From: Methylohalomonas sp034521715 | GTDB taxonomy: Bacteria; Pseudomonadota; Gammaproteobacteria; Methylohalomonadales; Methylohalomonadaceae | Assembly: GCA_034521715.1 (NCBI GenBank) | Contig: JAXHLY010000004.1 | Span: 372,001-436,000, forward strand | DNA length: 64,000 bases | Reading direction: 5' to 3' | Shown: positions 1 to 9,303 of the stretch, in pieces | Position numbering within the stretch: the first letter of the stretch is position 1 | Layout of the letters: the number at the start of each line of letters is the position of its first letter | Position numbers and translations under genes: made by a program | The notes under the pieces: model-generated | Seen by the model: only the letters and a program-made list of their open reading frames with translations | What the model was told of the DNA's origin: nothing | Database searches by the model: none

Positions 1-9
1 GAGCAGAAA

Positions 10-1070
10 TTATGTCGAGGCCACCATGGACCAGTCCAGTGGTGTTCCGCGCTCGATATCCCGGCTGCTGTGCTGGCCGAGGATTTTATCCAGATGTTTA
101 GGCGCGAGACCATGGCCGGGACGGATGCTGCGGATGTTCTGGCGCCTGTAAAGGCTTCCCCGGCAGCGATGTTCTCGACCGCGTAGAGCGAGCGGCGGAA
201 TATGAGGCCGGGTTCCTCGCTCGGTTTGCGCGTGTAGTCGATTGTTCCCAGCGCCTGCCAGGCAGTCCGGCATCCCCGGCAGAGCGAGGCCAGTTCTTCC
301 GGTTCCAGGGAGAAGGTCGCATCGGGACCGCCGTCATCGCGCTTCAATGTCACGTGCTTCTCGATGATGGCTGAACCCATTGCGACCGAGGCGATGGCAA
401 CCTCGATACCCGGCGTATGATCCGACCAGCCGACTACGACCTCGAAACGCTCGGCCAGATCCGGGATCATGCGCAGGTCACTGTCTTCCACCGATGCCGG
501 ATAGGCGCTGATGCAGTGCATGAGTGCGAGTTCCTGGCAGCCGCTGGCGCGGGCCGCGGCTTCTGCTTCCTGAATCTCATCATGGCTGGCGAGACCGGTC
601 GATATGATCAAGGGCTTCCCGGTTGCCGCCGCCTTTCTGATCAATGGAATATCGATCGCCTCGAACGAGGCAATCTTGTAGGCCGGGCAACCCAGTGATT
701 CGAGAAAATCCACTGCGGTAGCGTCGAAGGGTGAACTGAAAACAGTAATGCCGAGTTCACGGCCCTTGTCGAACAGTGCCTCGTGCCATTCCCAGGGTGT
801 ATGTGCCCATTCGTAGAGTTTATACAGATTATAGCCTTGCCAGGGTCCTTCCGTGATTTGAAATTCAGGCGCATCGCAGTCGATGGTCAGCGTGTCGGCC
901 GTATAGGTCTGCAGCTTGATGGCATCGGCGCCGGCTTCCTTTGCGGCTTCCATAATGCGCAATGCCCGATCCAGATCGCCGTTATGATTGCCGGACATCT
1001 CGGCCACAATGCAGGGGGGATTGCCGGGACCGATTGTCCGGCCTTCAATCAAAATCGATGGCAGCATCAT
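10..1070 (-). CDS. pseI: Pseudaminic acid synthase PseI (NeuB family), frameshifted as assembled
   Basis: Condenses the diacylamino-trideoxy sugar released by PseG with phosphoenolpyruvate to give the nine-carbon acid, in the cytoplasm. The start is the first of two ATGs at 1070-1065. NeuB hallmarks are visible in order: VAEMSGNHNGD near residue 22, ADAIKLQTY, HCISAYPAS, GWSDHTPG and EKHVTLKR, then a C-terminal SAF domain. One base is missing near 141-143: the first frame gives AGEAFTGA, and the SAF domain (NIRSIRPGHGL to GTPLDWS) continues in another frame to the stop at 10. The restored length is about 350 residues, normal for the family. It is the last pse-operon gene in the window. Pseudaminic rather than another nonulosonic acid is inferred from pseB, pseC and pseG. 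Confidence 0.88.
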
Positions 1071-1135
1071 GAGTCAACTATTAAAAGTGATTCAGTGAAC
1101 GGATGATTACCACCGGCTTTCCTGATTGGGCTCCT

Positions 1136-1216
1136 GGACAAGCCAACCGTGGGAGCGCAGCTTTGCTGCGCGAATAATGAATCATGATGTTCGCCCGGTG
1201 AACCGGGCTCCTACGG
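1136..1216. repeat. Palindromic intergenic repeat
   Basis: Between pseI and the formyltransferase lies a stretch with the inverted arms GTGGGAGC...GGCTCCTAC around two short GC-rich hairpins. The same GGGAGC/GCTCC pattern recurs at about 8950, 9200, 25030-25330, 28560-28640 and 57530-57680, so it belongs to a dispersed family. It has no coding potential that I recognise. Confidence 0.5.
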
Positions 1217-1261
1217 TTCAGAGCCGGCAGTTCGCAAGCAGGACAGGTTTTTAAGACACCT

Positions 1262-1930
1262 TCATTCATCCTGCTTGTCGATCCTGACTACGTAGCGGTG
1301 CCCGTCATGGTCAAAAAAGGCCGGGTAGCAATCGTTGTCCACGGTTCTCAGCAGGTTGAACTGTTCAGCGATGGACTTGCCGGGATCAAGCCGGCTGTCT
1401 TCGGGACGGCGCCGTTCGTAATACGTTGGCTTGCCTGATTGTTCTTCTCCTGTCGGCGGTTCCGGTTCGTTCAGATAACGATTGCAGAACTCAATGGTTA
1501 GCTGACCAAGTTTTTCGCGCATTTCATCCAGCAGTTCGTGCCCCTCGAACTCCAGCGTTTCCCTGTAGATAACGGCACCGGCGTCGACATCCCTGGCCGC
1601 TTCCAGCAGGCAGACGGGGATACTGTTGACGCCCTCCAGGATTTGCCAGGTCAATGGCGAGAATCCCCTGCCCTTCGGGAGATCGCTGGCATGAATCACC
1701 AGATTGCGCCGGTTGCGCGCCAGAACCTCTTCCGGCGTGATGTGGATGCAGCCGAGATAAAGGGCAACCGCGCCTTCGCCAATCTGCTCATGATTGCGGC
1801 AGACAACCGCCTCGTCACCGTTCCCGTTCAGTTCATCCGCGAGCCGCTCGACATGGGGCAGAACCCAGCTGTCGTTATCGACCACCAGGGAGATGCGGCG
1901 CGGTTTTTGCCACCAGTCGGGTGCTGTCAT
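1262..1930 (-). CDS. Formyltransferase family protein (formyl_trans_N fold) of the pse operon
   Basis: A 222-residue protein related to N10-formyltetrahydrofolate-dependent formyltransferases. The core motif is HASDLPKGRG at residues 80-89, followed by SPLTWQILEG and DVDAG (Asp116), matching the His and Asp of the family active site. It is shorter than methionyl-tRNA formyltransferase (about 310 residues) and lacks that enzyme's C-terminal domain, so a sugar-amine substrate is likelier than fMet-tRNA. Its ATG overlaps the pseG stop (ATGA, 1930-1927), which places it firmly in the operon. No pseH-type acetyltransferase is seen here, so I infer that it acylates the C4 amine made by PseC, giving a 7-N-formyl pseudaminic acid. 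That substrate assignment is inference. Confidence 0.8.
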   Translation of the reverse strand: MTAPDWWQKPRRISLVVDNDSWVLPHVERLADELNGNGDEAVVCRNHEQIGEGAVALYLGCIHITPEEVLARNRRNLVIHASDLPKGRGFSPLTWQILEGVNSIPVCLLEAARDVDAGAVIYRETLEFEGHELLDEMREKLGQLTIEFCNRYLNEPEPPTGEEQSGKPTYYERRRPEDSRLDPGKSIAEQFNLLRTVDNDCYPAFFDHDGHRYVVRIDKQDE

Positions 1931-3011
1931 TGATTCATCAATTCTCGTGTTATCCGCCGCGTTCCCTGTCCGTCAACAATGCGGGCGGCATTGGCAGCCA
2001 TATCCGATAACTGCCGCGGGTTCACCCTGCAGCCGGCGCAGCTGCCGCCCTAGCGCAGCCATATCGGCAACCTGCACGGCGGCCCCGGCCTGTACCAGGC
2101 TTTCGGTAATGAGACGTTGATTGTCGGCGATCACGGAAAATGATGGCCGGTAGCCCCAGGCAACTGCGTTCCAGGCGGTGCTTCCGCCGGCGCCGATGCC
2201 GAGATCGGACTTGGCCATCGGTTCAGCCATCTGTTCCGCATCCGCATCGATATGCAACATGGTATTCAGGATCCTGATCGATTCGGCGTTGTATAGCTTC
2301 GACATGCGGGGCATTGCGTCCCAGTACGATATGGACGCGGGAATCGGATAATGTTTCACGGACTGTCCGCAATGCTGCTTCCGTGTAATTGTCCGGGTCG
2401 AGCGCACCGAAGGAGATGAATACCCGATCCAGTCTACCATTGGCGCGTCGCTGCGCTGTTCCAGGGCCTGTACGCGTCTTTCCGAAAACGCGGGACGGAG
2501 CAATGCATAGTCGCTGCCTGTCAGGATGTGCGCGTATTCGGGCACCAGGGCGGAATAATCGGATGGCACTCCGGCCAAGAGTCGGGTCAAGCAGCAAGTC
2601 GCAGTCGTGCGGGCGGTCCGCGAGATCGTCGATCACCATCATGCGGTCTGCGCAGGGTCGCATGGACGATTCCCAGTGGCTGTCGATGCCGTAGTGATCG
2701 ACGATCAGCCAGTCCGGCACATGCGCGGTCAGCATGTCGCGCGTTTCTTTCGCATCATGTTCGGCAGAGGCGCCCAGCCATGCGGCATGGGAAGGACCGG
2801 TTGCCATTTCAGCCACTGTTTCCGTCAGGGGCAGAAGCCGTACCGGGAAACCGGCGGCTTCCACGACGGCATGGTTGCTGCCAGGATGTTCGCGCATGAT
2901 GAACAGGATTTCGGCGTCGCACTCACGAAGAGCGGTTGCCAGTGTCAGACAGCGCATGACGTGACCGGTGCCGATCTGGAAACCGGCGTCGACGCGTATG
3001 GCGATATTCAA
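1927..3011 (-). CDS. pseG: UDP-sugar hydrolase PseG, several frameshifts
   Basis: Removes UDP from UDP-2,4-diacylamino-2,4,6-trideoxy-L-altrose ahead of PseI. The N-terminus (RVDAGFQIGTGHVMRCLTLA) and the C-terminal SDLGIGAGGSTAWN are PseG signatures of the GT-B glycosyltransferase-like fold. The protein is spread over three frames with at least four shifts: from DCDLLLDPTLG to LLAGVPSDYSALVPEYAH near 2590, back at VFISFGALDPDNY near 2440, again at MLHIDADAEQMAEP near 2260, and finally to LSDMAANAARIVDGQG near 2010. The last frame ends at the TGA overlapping the formyltransferase start. Restored length is about 360 residues, typical for proteobacterial PseG. The number of shifts points to poor consensus sequence or real decay. 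Confidence 0.82.
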
Positions 3012-3133
3012 TAGTTAGCTGCCTCATTCTGCATGTTGCAGTTGATTGCCATCTCTCTGCCGCTTTATGGGCAGGAAAATAAGCAAAATGAATTCGAATG
3101 CTGTCATTCCTGTGAACAGGAATGTATTTCATT

Positions 3134-3331
3134 TACCAGGAAAACTCTGAATAACCTGTCATTTCGAGCGGAGCGAGAAATCGCCAAGGCGTCCCGATGC
3201 GAAGCGAGGGACCTTCGCAGGCATCCCGAGCAGAGCGAGGGATCTTTTTGGAAAGATCTCTCGCTGCGGTCGAGACAAGGATTTCTCCCGTTGGTCGAAA
3301 TGACACCAGGTACTTACTCAGAGCTTGCCTG
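3134..3331. repeat. MITE-like element, degenerate copy
   Basis: This copy of the dispersed inverted-repeat family fills most of the 455-bp gap between pseG and the class III aminotransferase. The left end reads AACTCTGAATAACCTGTCAT and the right end GTCGAAATGACACCAGGTAC then CAGAGCTTGCC. The interior carries CCCGAGCAGAGCGAGGGATC and a GATCT-centred palindrome. The tips are more diverged than in the copies at 20367, 20869, 23916, 24198 and 54694. I see no gene in this gap. Confidence 0.75.
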
Positions 3332-3466
3332 CATTCCGGATAACCGCAAGCGGTTTCCGGAATGACGGACTAACTCAATCGCATACCGCCAACCATATCA
3401 AGTCCGGTGCGAGCTCCGAGCCGGCATCTTGTCAATTGAATAATCGCCCGCAGGGCGGACATTCAT

Positions 3467-4772
3467 TCAACTCAATCGCTTGAAGCCGGCATGACAGACC
3501 GGTCCCTTGAGCAGGCCATGAACGTCACGGCCGTCCTCGCATTCGCGGATCAGTCCGAAGATCGGATCCAGTGCCTGCAGATAGTCATTGACGATCGCAT
3601 CGCTATGCTCGGTACAGGCATAAACACTATTGGTAGCCAGATAGCCTTGAGACAGCATCTCCTGCGTGATAAGGGTCTTGTAGGCCAGCCAGTTGTCGCC
3701 GGGCATAGTAAAGCCGGTTAGTGCCGGCAGGCCGCTGATATGGATATCCAGGCCGTGCTTGTTCGCCAGTTCCTGCCAGCCTCTGTTGATGACATGGCCG
3801 GTGGCGGTGATCTGTTCCCATGATTTCGTACGTTCCATGAGTTCGAGTGTCTTGAGCGCCGCTGTCGGGCCAATGCGTTCCGTCCAGAAGGTACTGCTGA
3901 TAAATGTCTCCTGCGCGGCATCCATGATTTCGCGCCGGCCGATGACCGCCGTAATGGCATAGCCGTTACCCAGTGCCTTGCCGAATACCGCCATGTCCGG
4001 CTCGACGCCGTATTTTAGATGCAGTCCACCGAGTGTCTCGCGAAAGCCGGAAGTGCATTCGTCGAAGATGAGGATGATATTTTTTTCCGTGGCCAGCTTT
4101 CTGACTTTCTCCAGAAAACCTTCCTGGGGCCCCTGGTGGCGTGAGACTTCCATCTTGATCACGCCGATCTCGTTTGCGCTGACAAGCGCTTCGAGTTCAT
4201 CGAAGCGGTTGTAATTGAACGTCAGTACGGTGTTCTGCAGTGCCCGGGGCACGCCGCCTGGCGCCAGGCCGGGCAGCAGGTGACCGTCGAGATTACGTTG
4301 CTCATTCAGGTTGGCGGACAGGTACCAGTCATGCCAGCCGTGATAGCCGCAGATGGCAACCTTGTCGCGCCCGGCAGCCGTCCTGGCAATGCGGCATCGC
4401 GATCGCGTTCGACTCGCCACCCGAACGCGCGAAACGAACCATGTCCGCCCAGGAATGCAGTTCGACCAGCCGCTCCGCCAGGTACACTTCCTCGGGACAG
4501 TTCAGGGTCGACATGTTGCCGGATGCTACGGCTTGTCTGACTGCTGCATCTACTTCCGGATGGCCATATCCCAGCGTATTGGTGCCGATGCCCATCAGGC
4601 TCATATCGATGTATTCGTTGCCGTCGAGATCCCGCACCCGACAGCCCGAGGCCTCGCTGAAATAGGTCGGCCATTGCTCAGGCAGGAACATTTCCGCGCG
4701 CTTGGACAGCAGCATATTGCCGCCCGGGATGACCTGCTTCGCGCGTTGCCAGAGTTTCTGCCCGCCGTTCAA
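3467..4772 (-). CDS. Class III (glutamate-1-semialdehyde-like) aminotransferase, one frameshift
   Basis: A PLP-dependent aminotransferase resembling glutamate-1-semialdehyde 2,1-aminomutase. The N-terminal part (MNGGQKLWQRAKQVIPGGN, GTNTLGYGHPEVDAA) runs to ARSGGESNAIA and then shifts frame near 4395 into ARTAAGRDKVAICGYHGWHD. The PLP lysine is in FGKALGNGYAI and the acidic partner in IFDECTSGF. The start is a TTG at 4772, overlapping the TGA of the upstream cytidylyltransferase (TTGA). Restored length is about 434 residues. Its place between an SpsF-like gene and pseG argues against haem synthesis and for a role in nonulosonic acid supply or decoration. Its substrate cannot be read from the sequence. 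Confidence 0.82.
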
Positions 4773-5495
4773 TCGACGCCCTGATTACGTTGTAGATGTC
4801 TGTTACCGGCGAACCAGTCCGGATGTTGCTGTCGCAATTCCATGACCTCCCGCCAGCCGAAGTCCCGGCGCGGATCAAAATGCCCGAATATTCTGCAAAC
4901 GAGTTCCAGATCTTCCGATTCGGTCCACCGTCCAACGCTCGTTCGAACAGTCTTCCTTGTAACTGACATTCGTCATCGTGAAGTTCCCGGACTCCCGCAG
5001 GTAAGGCGTGACATGCTCACGCTCGTATGGTGTCGATGCCTCCTGCCAGCTTCGCACCAGTGCATTGTAACTGAACACCTCGACATCGAGACCGTCCGGA
5101 TACGTCGGCGGATGGATATTGCCGGCATAATCCACACCGGTATTCATATAAGCGGCAATGACTTCATCAACAAGCTGCGGGTCGATCAACGGGCAATCGG
5201 CGGTCACACGCACTACCGTCTTCGCTTCATGAAGACGGGCAGCACGGTAATAACGATGCAGCACATCATCTTCGGATCCACGGTACACAGAATAACCGAG
5301 CCGGCCGACATATTCAGACAATTTGTCGTTTTCATTCCCGCCGGATGTGGCCAGTATAATTTGATCGATCGCCGCGGAGCGGGAAAGTCTTTCGAGCAAC
5401 AGTCCAATCATCGGCACGTCGAGTATCGGGCTCATGACCTTGCCGGGCAGACGGGTGGATCCCATGCGGGCCTGGACAATGGCCAGCGTATTCAT
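4769..5495 (-). CDS. pseF: CMP-nonulosonate cytidylyltransferase (PseF/SpsF-like), one frameshift
   Basis: A nucleotidyltransferase that would activate the finished nonulosonic acid with CTP. The opening AIVQARMGSTRLPGKVM is the nucleotide-binding signature, and VTADCPLIDPQLVDEV holds the acidic metal ligands. The chosen start is the ATG at 5495, whose ATGA overlaps the upstream aldo/keto reductase stop; an upstream in-frame ATG at 5540 would lie wholly within that gene. The frame shifts near 4925: SNERWTVD is followed, in another frame, by ESEDLELVCRIFGHFDP and continues to the TGA at 4769. Restored length is about 242 residues. The fold is clear. Specificity for CMP-pseudaminic acid is inferred from the operon. 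Confidence 0.78.
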
Positions 5496-6376
5496 GTCGC
5501 CTGCCAGCGGGCGGGATTGATCAGATCCGGATCGTGGCAACAGAGATCGGCCGGCAGATCAGGCAGATCGCCATCGGCCGCTGCCAGAATTTCTTCAAGC
5601 TGTTGAGGGCTGTCAATACCGATAATGACGCGGTCGATCTCGTCGAATGACAGCACAAAACGCAGGCATGCCTGGAGCGGAGTCAATCCGGTTTGATCCA
5701 GCCAGGCATACCACTGTTGCCAAAGCAATTGCCAGCTTTTGAACCGTTCAGGCAATGTGTCGGCAGATTGCAGCAATAGCCCCTGGAGAAATACGGAACG
5801 TACGTGGATGTCCGTACCCGCCTGGTTCAGTCTCTCTAGCCAGCCCGATTGGAGCAATTCCTGGTTGAACACATTCAACGGGGCCTGGACCAGGTCGAAG
5901 TTGAATTGTCCGTTCAACTCATCCAGTTCCCGCGGCTCGTAGATCGATATGCCTATCGCTTGCACGAAACCCCGTTGTTTCAGCTGCTCCAGTGCCGAGT
6001 GAATCTTGTAGCCACGTGGTTCATGCAACTGAGCGGGTCGGTGCAGCAACAGACCATGCAGGCTGTCAATTCGCAAGCGTTGCATCGATTGAGCGACGGC
6101 ATGCCCGATCCAGTCCGCTACGTCGGCAACATCGTCCGGTATTGCCGGCAGCTTGGTAATGATTTTCCAGTTATCGATGCCTGCCTTGCCGAGTATTGCT
6201 TCAGAATCGCCATAGTCGATGGCGGTATCGAGCGTATCCATCCCGGCCGTTCGTGCCCGCTCAAGCAGTGCGGTTACAGTATGTCGATCAGGCTGACCGG
6301 TCCGGTTGACAATGCCATAGGGCATGCCGAACTGCGCGGTACCGAGGGCTAAGCGGTTCGTGGTAATCACATCCAC
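5492..6376 (-). CDS. Aldo/keto reductase
   Basis: An intact NAD(P)H-dependent aldo/keto reductase with a TIM-barrel fold. The family tetrad is visible: Asp and Tyr in LDTAIDYGDSE, Lys in IITKLPA and His in LLLHRP. VIIGIDSPQQLEEIL near the C-terminus is the cofactor-binding segment. An ATG at 6397 is open, but the codons from there lie in a dispersed repeat (GACGAAGCAATCC), so a GTG at 6376 or 6370 just before ITTNRLALGTAQFG is the likelier start. It overlaps the cytidylyltransferase by ATGA. Reductases of this type often accompany pse and legionaminate genes; its step here is unknown. Confidence 0.8.
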   Translation of the reverse strand: MDVITTNRLALGTAQFGMPYGIVNRTGQPDRHTVTALLERARTAGMDTLDTAIDYGDSEAILGKAGIDNWKIITKLPAIPDDVADVADWIGHAVAQSMQRLRIDSLHGLLLHRPAQLHEPRGYKIHSALEQLKQRGFVQAIGISIYEPRELDELNGQFNFDLVQAPLNVFNQELLQSGWLERLNQAGTDIHVRSVFLQGLLLQSADTLPERFKSWQLLWQQWYAWLDQTGLTPLQACLRFVLSFDEIDRVIIGIDSPQQLEEILAAADGDLPDLPADLCCHDPDLINPARWQAT

Positions 6377-6397
6377 CTGGATTGCTTCGTCGCACAA

Positions 6398-6545
6398 AGC
6401 GCTCCTCGCAATGAGGAAATGTACCCGTCATTGCGAGGCCGTAGGCCGAAGCAATCTCGCAAAACCCTTTCTCCCTCGACGGAGAAAGTCAGAATGCTGA
6501 ATGAGTCGGTAAAAACAGTCATCCCATGCAACGACGGCATACAAT
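6398..6545. repeat. Intergenic repeat between pseC and the aldo/keto reductase
   Basis: A 148-bp gap holding the dispersed palindrome CATTGCGAGGCCGTAGGCCGAAGCAATC, one half of which also appears near 8910, 9460 and 29440. No coding signal was seen. Confidence 0.4.
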
Positions 6546-7802
6546 CTACAGTCGTAAAACCTTCTTCAAGGCAGTCACGACACGTTCCACATCGGAATCG
6601 ACCATGGCCGGGAAGAACGGCAGGCTCAGCACCCGCTCGTAATAGCTGTCCAGCGCCATTAAGTAAACTGTCCCCGAAATTATTGCGGTAATAGGGCTGC
6701 CGGTTGACCGGGATGTAATGTACCTGTGTTCCTATGCCTTCTTCTCTCAACAATTTCATTACCGCCGCGCGATCCGTGCTTGCCGATTCAAAATCAATCA
6801 ATACGGGATACAGGTGCAATACGGGATCAGCAGTATTCCGACACGATGCACCGGCATAACTGCCGGCGTCAGGCCCGCCAGTTCCTCATTATAAAGCTTC
6901 ATGAGCTGCCGCCGCCGCTCGGAAAAAAGGGACAGTTTACTTAACTGGCTGAGACCGAGGGCGCAATGAATGTCGCTGGCCCGGTAATTGAAACCGGGCG
7001 AGTGCATTTCATAATACCAGGGATTGGGCGAACCGGACCGGTCGAGACCCTGATCCGGGTAGCTAAAAGTTGCCGGATCTCGCTCCATGCCATGATTGCG
7101 CAGGCTGCGCACACGCTGCGCAAGATCTGTATCGTTCGTGGTGACTGCTCCGCCCTCGCCCATGGCTATGGTCTTGACCGGGTGGAACGAGAACGCTGTC
7201 GCCGCACTGTACCGGCAGTCACCTACTTTGTTTTGAGAACCGTCCGCAGTTCGGTAGGTACTGCCCAGGGCGTGACAGCCATCTTCAACAATGGCAATGC
7301 CATGCTCTTTGGCCACTGCAGAGAGTTCCTCGAGTGGAGCGGCCTGACCATTGAGGTGGACCGCGAACACGACTTTAATGCGATCCGGTGGATGCTTTTT
7401 AATTGCCTGCCTGAATGTCTCGGCGGTCATGAGGCCCGTATCGGGATCGACATCGGTGAAAACAATATCGGCGCCGGCAAGGTGAGGTGAGTTGGCCGTG
7501 GCCAGAAACGTGATGGCCGGTACGACTGCCACATCATTTTGCCTCAGCCCTAGTGCCACGCTAATCAAATGCAATGCAGCCGTACCACTGCTGCAGGCGA
7601 TCGCATATCGTGCGCCGGTGGCTTCCGTTATTGCCTTTTCAAAGGCCTCGGTCGCCGGGCCAGCCGTCAGCCAGTCACTGCGGAGTACCTCGTTTACGGC
7701 TGCGATATCGTCTTCATCGACGAGTTGGCGGCCATAGGGAAGAAAATCCGGGGACTGTTTTTTAGTTCGGTTCAACCAGTAATGCCCGGAGCCTTTCGGC
7801 AT
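6546..7802 (-). CDS. pseC: UDP-4-amino-4,6-dideoxy-N-acetyl-altrosamine transaminase PseC, frameshifted
   Basis: A DegT/DnrJ/EryC1-family aminotransferase that aminates the 4-keto sugar made by PseB. IACSSGTAALHLISVALGL, VEDGCHALGS and the PLP lysine in FSFHPVKTIAMGEGG are all present. The frame shifts near 6825 (PVHRVG to LYPVLIDFESAS) and again near 6655 (NNFGDSLLNG to ALDSYYERVLSLPFFPAM), ending at the TAG at 6546. ATG 7802 and TTG 7775 are both possible starts; both overlap the pseB end. Two copies of an AAGTAAACTGTCCC repeat lie inside the coding sequence (6658-6680 and 6929-6944), one of them at the second frameshift. Assignment as PseC rests on adjacency to pseB and on QVHYIPVNRQPYYR. 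Confidence 0.88.
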
Positions 7803-8760
7803 CAAGCCAGTCTTTGTTGCTATTGCTCGAGTACTCGAAATCCTCGGCAACCGGTTTCGCGCCATTATCGATATAGGGTTCACGCGACCACCAGGCAAAC
7901 GCCGGTTCGATAACATATCTGTCATCCAATTCCAGGGTGGTTCGCGCATCATCACTTGTAATCATGGCTTCGTGCAGTTTTTCACCCGGCCTGATACCGG
8001 TAATCTGATGCGGTATATCCGGCGCGAGTACCAAGGCCAGATCGGTGATTTTCATGCTCGGGATCTTGGGAACAAAGATCTCACCGCCATGCATCATCTC
8101 CAGGCATGACAACACGAAATCGACCCCCTGCTGCAGCGTAATCCAGAAGCGCGTCATACGCTCATCCGTGATCGGCAGGCTCTCGGCGCCCTGCTCTATC
8201 AATTGCTGGAAATAAGGGATGACACTGCCTCGCGATCCCATGACATTGCCGTACCTGACTACCGAGAAGCGTGTTCCGATGGAACCGCTGAGATTGTTCG
8301 CGGAAACAAATATCTTGTCTGCGGCCAGCTTGCTCGCGCCGTACAGATTGATGGGGCAGGCCGCCTTGTCAGTGGACAGGGCAATAACCTCTTTGATGCC
8401 GCAGCGCATCGCGACATTGGCGACATTCTCAGCGCCAATGACGTTGGTATGTATGCATTCGAAAGGATTGTATTCCGCAGTGGTAATATGCTTTAAAGCC
8501 GCAGCATGGACTACGCAATGTACCTCGCGCATGGCGAGTTCCAGCCTCGATTTGTCCCGCACATCGCCGATGAAGAATCGCAGGGCTTCATGGCCGGGAC
8601 AGCCATCCAGCGCATTCTGCATCTCATACTGCTTCTGCTCATCCCTGGAGAATACGATCAACCGTCGCGGTGTGTATCGCTTGAGTACCGTCCGTACAAA
8701 CCGTTGCCCGAACGAACCTGTTCCCCCTGTTATCAGGATATTCCGGCCGTCAAGAGACAA
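7762..8760 (-). CDS. pseB: UDP-N-acetylglucosamine 4,6-dehydratase (inverting) PseB
   Basis: An intact 332-residue short-chain dehydrogenase/reductase that starts the pathway by dehydrating and epimerising UDP-GlcNAc to a 4-keto-6-deoxy sugar. GGTGSFG is the NAD(P)-binding loop, STDKAACP and YGASKLAADK carry the catalytic Thr/Asp/Lys and Tyr/Lys, and MTRFWITL is typical of PseB/FlaA1. The start is a TTG at 8760, about 8 bases after a strong GGAGGAGGGG ribosome-binding site; no better ATG is available. It is the first gene of the operon, 61 bases after the ops element at 8822-8833, so elongation control by the RfaH-like protein is expected. Confidence 0.93.
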   Translation of the reverse strand: MSLDGRNILITGGTGSFGQRFVRTVLKRYTPRRLIVFSRDEQKQYEMQNALDGCPGHEALRFFIGDVRDKSRLELAMREVHCVVHAAALKHITTAEYNPFECIHTNVIGAENVANVAMRCGIKEVIALSTDKAACPINLYGASKLAADKIFVSANNLSGSIGTRFSVVRYGNVMGSRGSVIPYFQQLIEQGAESLPITDERMTRFWITLQQGVDFVLSCLEMMHGGEIFVPKIPSMKITDLALVLAPDIPHQITGIRPGEKLHEAMITSDDARTTLELDDRYVIEPAFAWWSREPYIDNGAKPVAEDFEYSSNSNKDWLDAERLRALLVEPN

Positions 8761-8821
8761 AGTTTCCCCTCCTCCGTGGAACTCCGCTTGTCTTAAGCAT
8801 GGTGGATAAACCGGCTTTTGT

Positions 8822-8833
8822 CACGCTACCGCC
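8822..8833 (-). promoter_or_regulatory. ops element (RfaH recruitment site)
   Basis: On the minus strand these twelve bases read GGCGGTAGCGTG, identical to the core ops sequence at which RfaH is recruited to paused RNA polymerase in enterobacterial polysaccharide operons. It lies in the 5' leader of pseB, about 60 bases before the start codon, and an RfaH-like gene lies only 1.2 kb upstream. I saw no second copy ahead of another gene in the window. Confidence 0.75.
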
Positions 8834-8920
8834 CTGCAGTGTCCTTGTGATGACTCCGCATGCCCCTGTCTACTTCCCCTTGTGCGGTTGTCAGCCGCTT
8901 TTACTGGATTGCTTCGGCCG

Positions 8921-9028
8921 ACGGCCTCGCAATGTCAGTACCATTCCTGCGACGAACGACCGTGGGAGCCCGGCTTGTCCGGGCGAACTGCTTTCATCAT
9001 TTCGTGCAGCAAACTGCGCTCCTGCGCT
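8921..9028. repeat. Direct repeat A, copy 1
   Basis: About 108 bases running from CGGCCTCGCAATGTCAGTAC to AAACTGCGCTCCTGCGCT are repeated at 9154-9262 with roughly 88 percent identity, in the same orientation. Each copy contains a GGGAGCCCGGCTT-GCCGGGCGAA hairpin. They occupy the 540-bp gap between the EPS regulator and pseB. The rest of the gap holds the ops element and no recognisable gene. Confidence 0.7.
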
Positions 9029-9153
9029 TACACGATCAGCTGGCGCAGGTCGGATTAGCCACAGCGTAATCCGAAAACAGCTTCTGCCGAGTCACTGCGT
9101 TCACCCCGACCTTCCCTCTCCAGCGGGAAGGTACGTCGAGTTCGCTACAGCCT

Positions 9154-9262
9154 GACGGCCTTGCAATGTCGGTACCATTCCTGTGACGAAGGACCGTGGG
9201 AGCCCGGCTTGGCCGGGCGAACCGCTTTCGTAATTTCGCGCAGCAAACTGCGCTCCTGCGCG
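9154..9262. repeat. Direct repeat A, copy 2
   Basis: Second copy of the repeat at 8921-9028, with scattered substitutions such as CTGTGACGAAGG for CTGCGACGAACG. The pair lies upstream of the pse operon and belongs to the same loose family of GGGAGC palindromes seen elsewhere in the window. Confidence 0.7.
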
Positions 9263-9303
9263 GACTACAGTCCGCTGCCACAATTATTCCCCGTCATCAG
9301 CCA

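Noticed and set aside
3467..4772. hemL (haem biosynthesis)
   Set aside because: The protein resembles GSA aminotransferase, but its tight translational coupling inside the pse operon argues for a sugar-linked role.
1..8760. Legionaminic or sialic acid pathway instead of pseudaminic acid
   Set aside because: PseB-type inverting dehydratase, PseC and a PseG-type hydrolase are present, and there is no NeuC-like hydrolysing epimerase or LegB-type enzyme. A modified pseudaminate remains possible.
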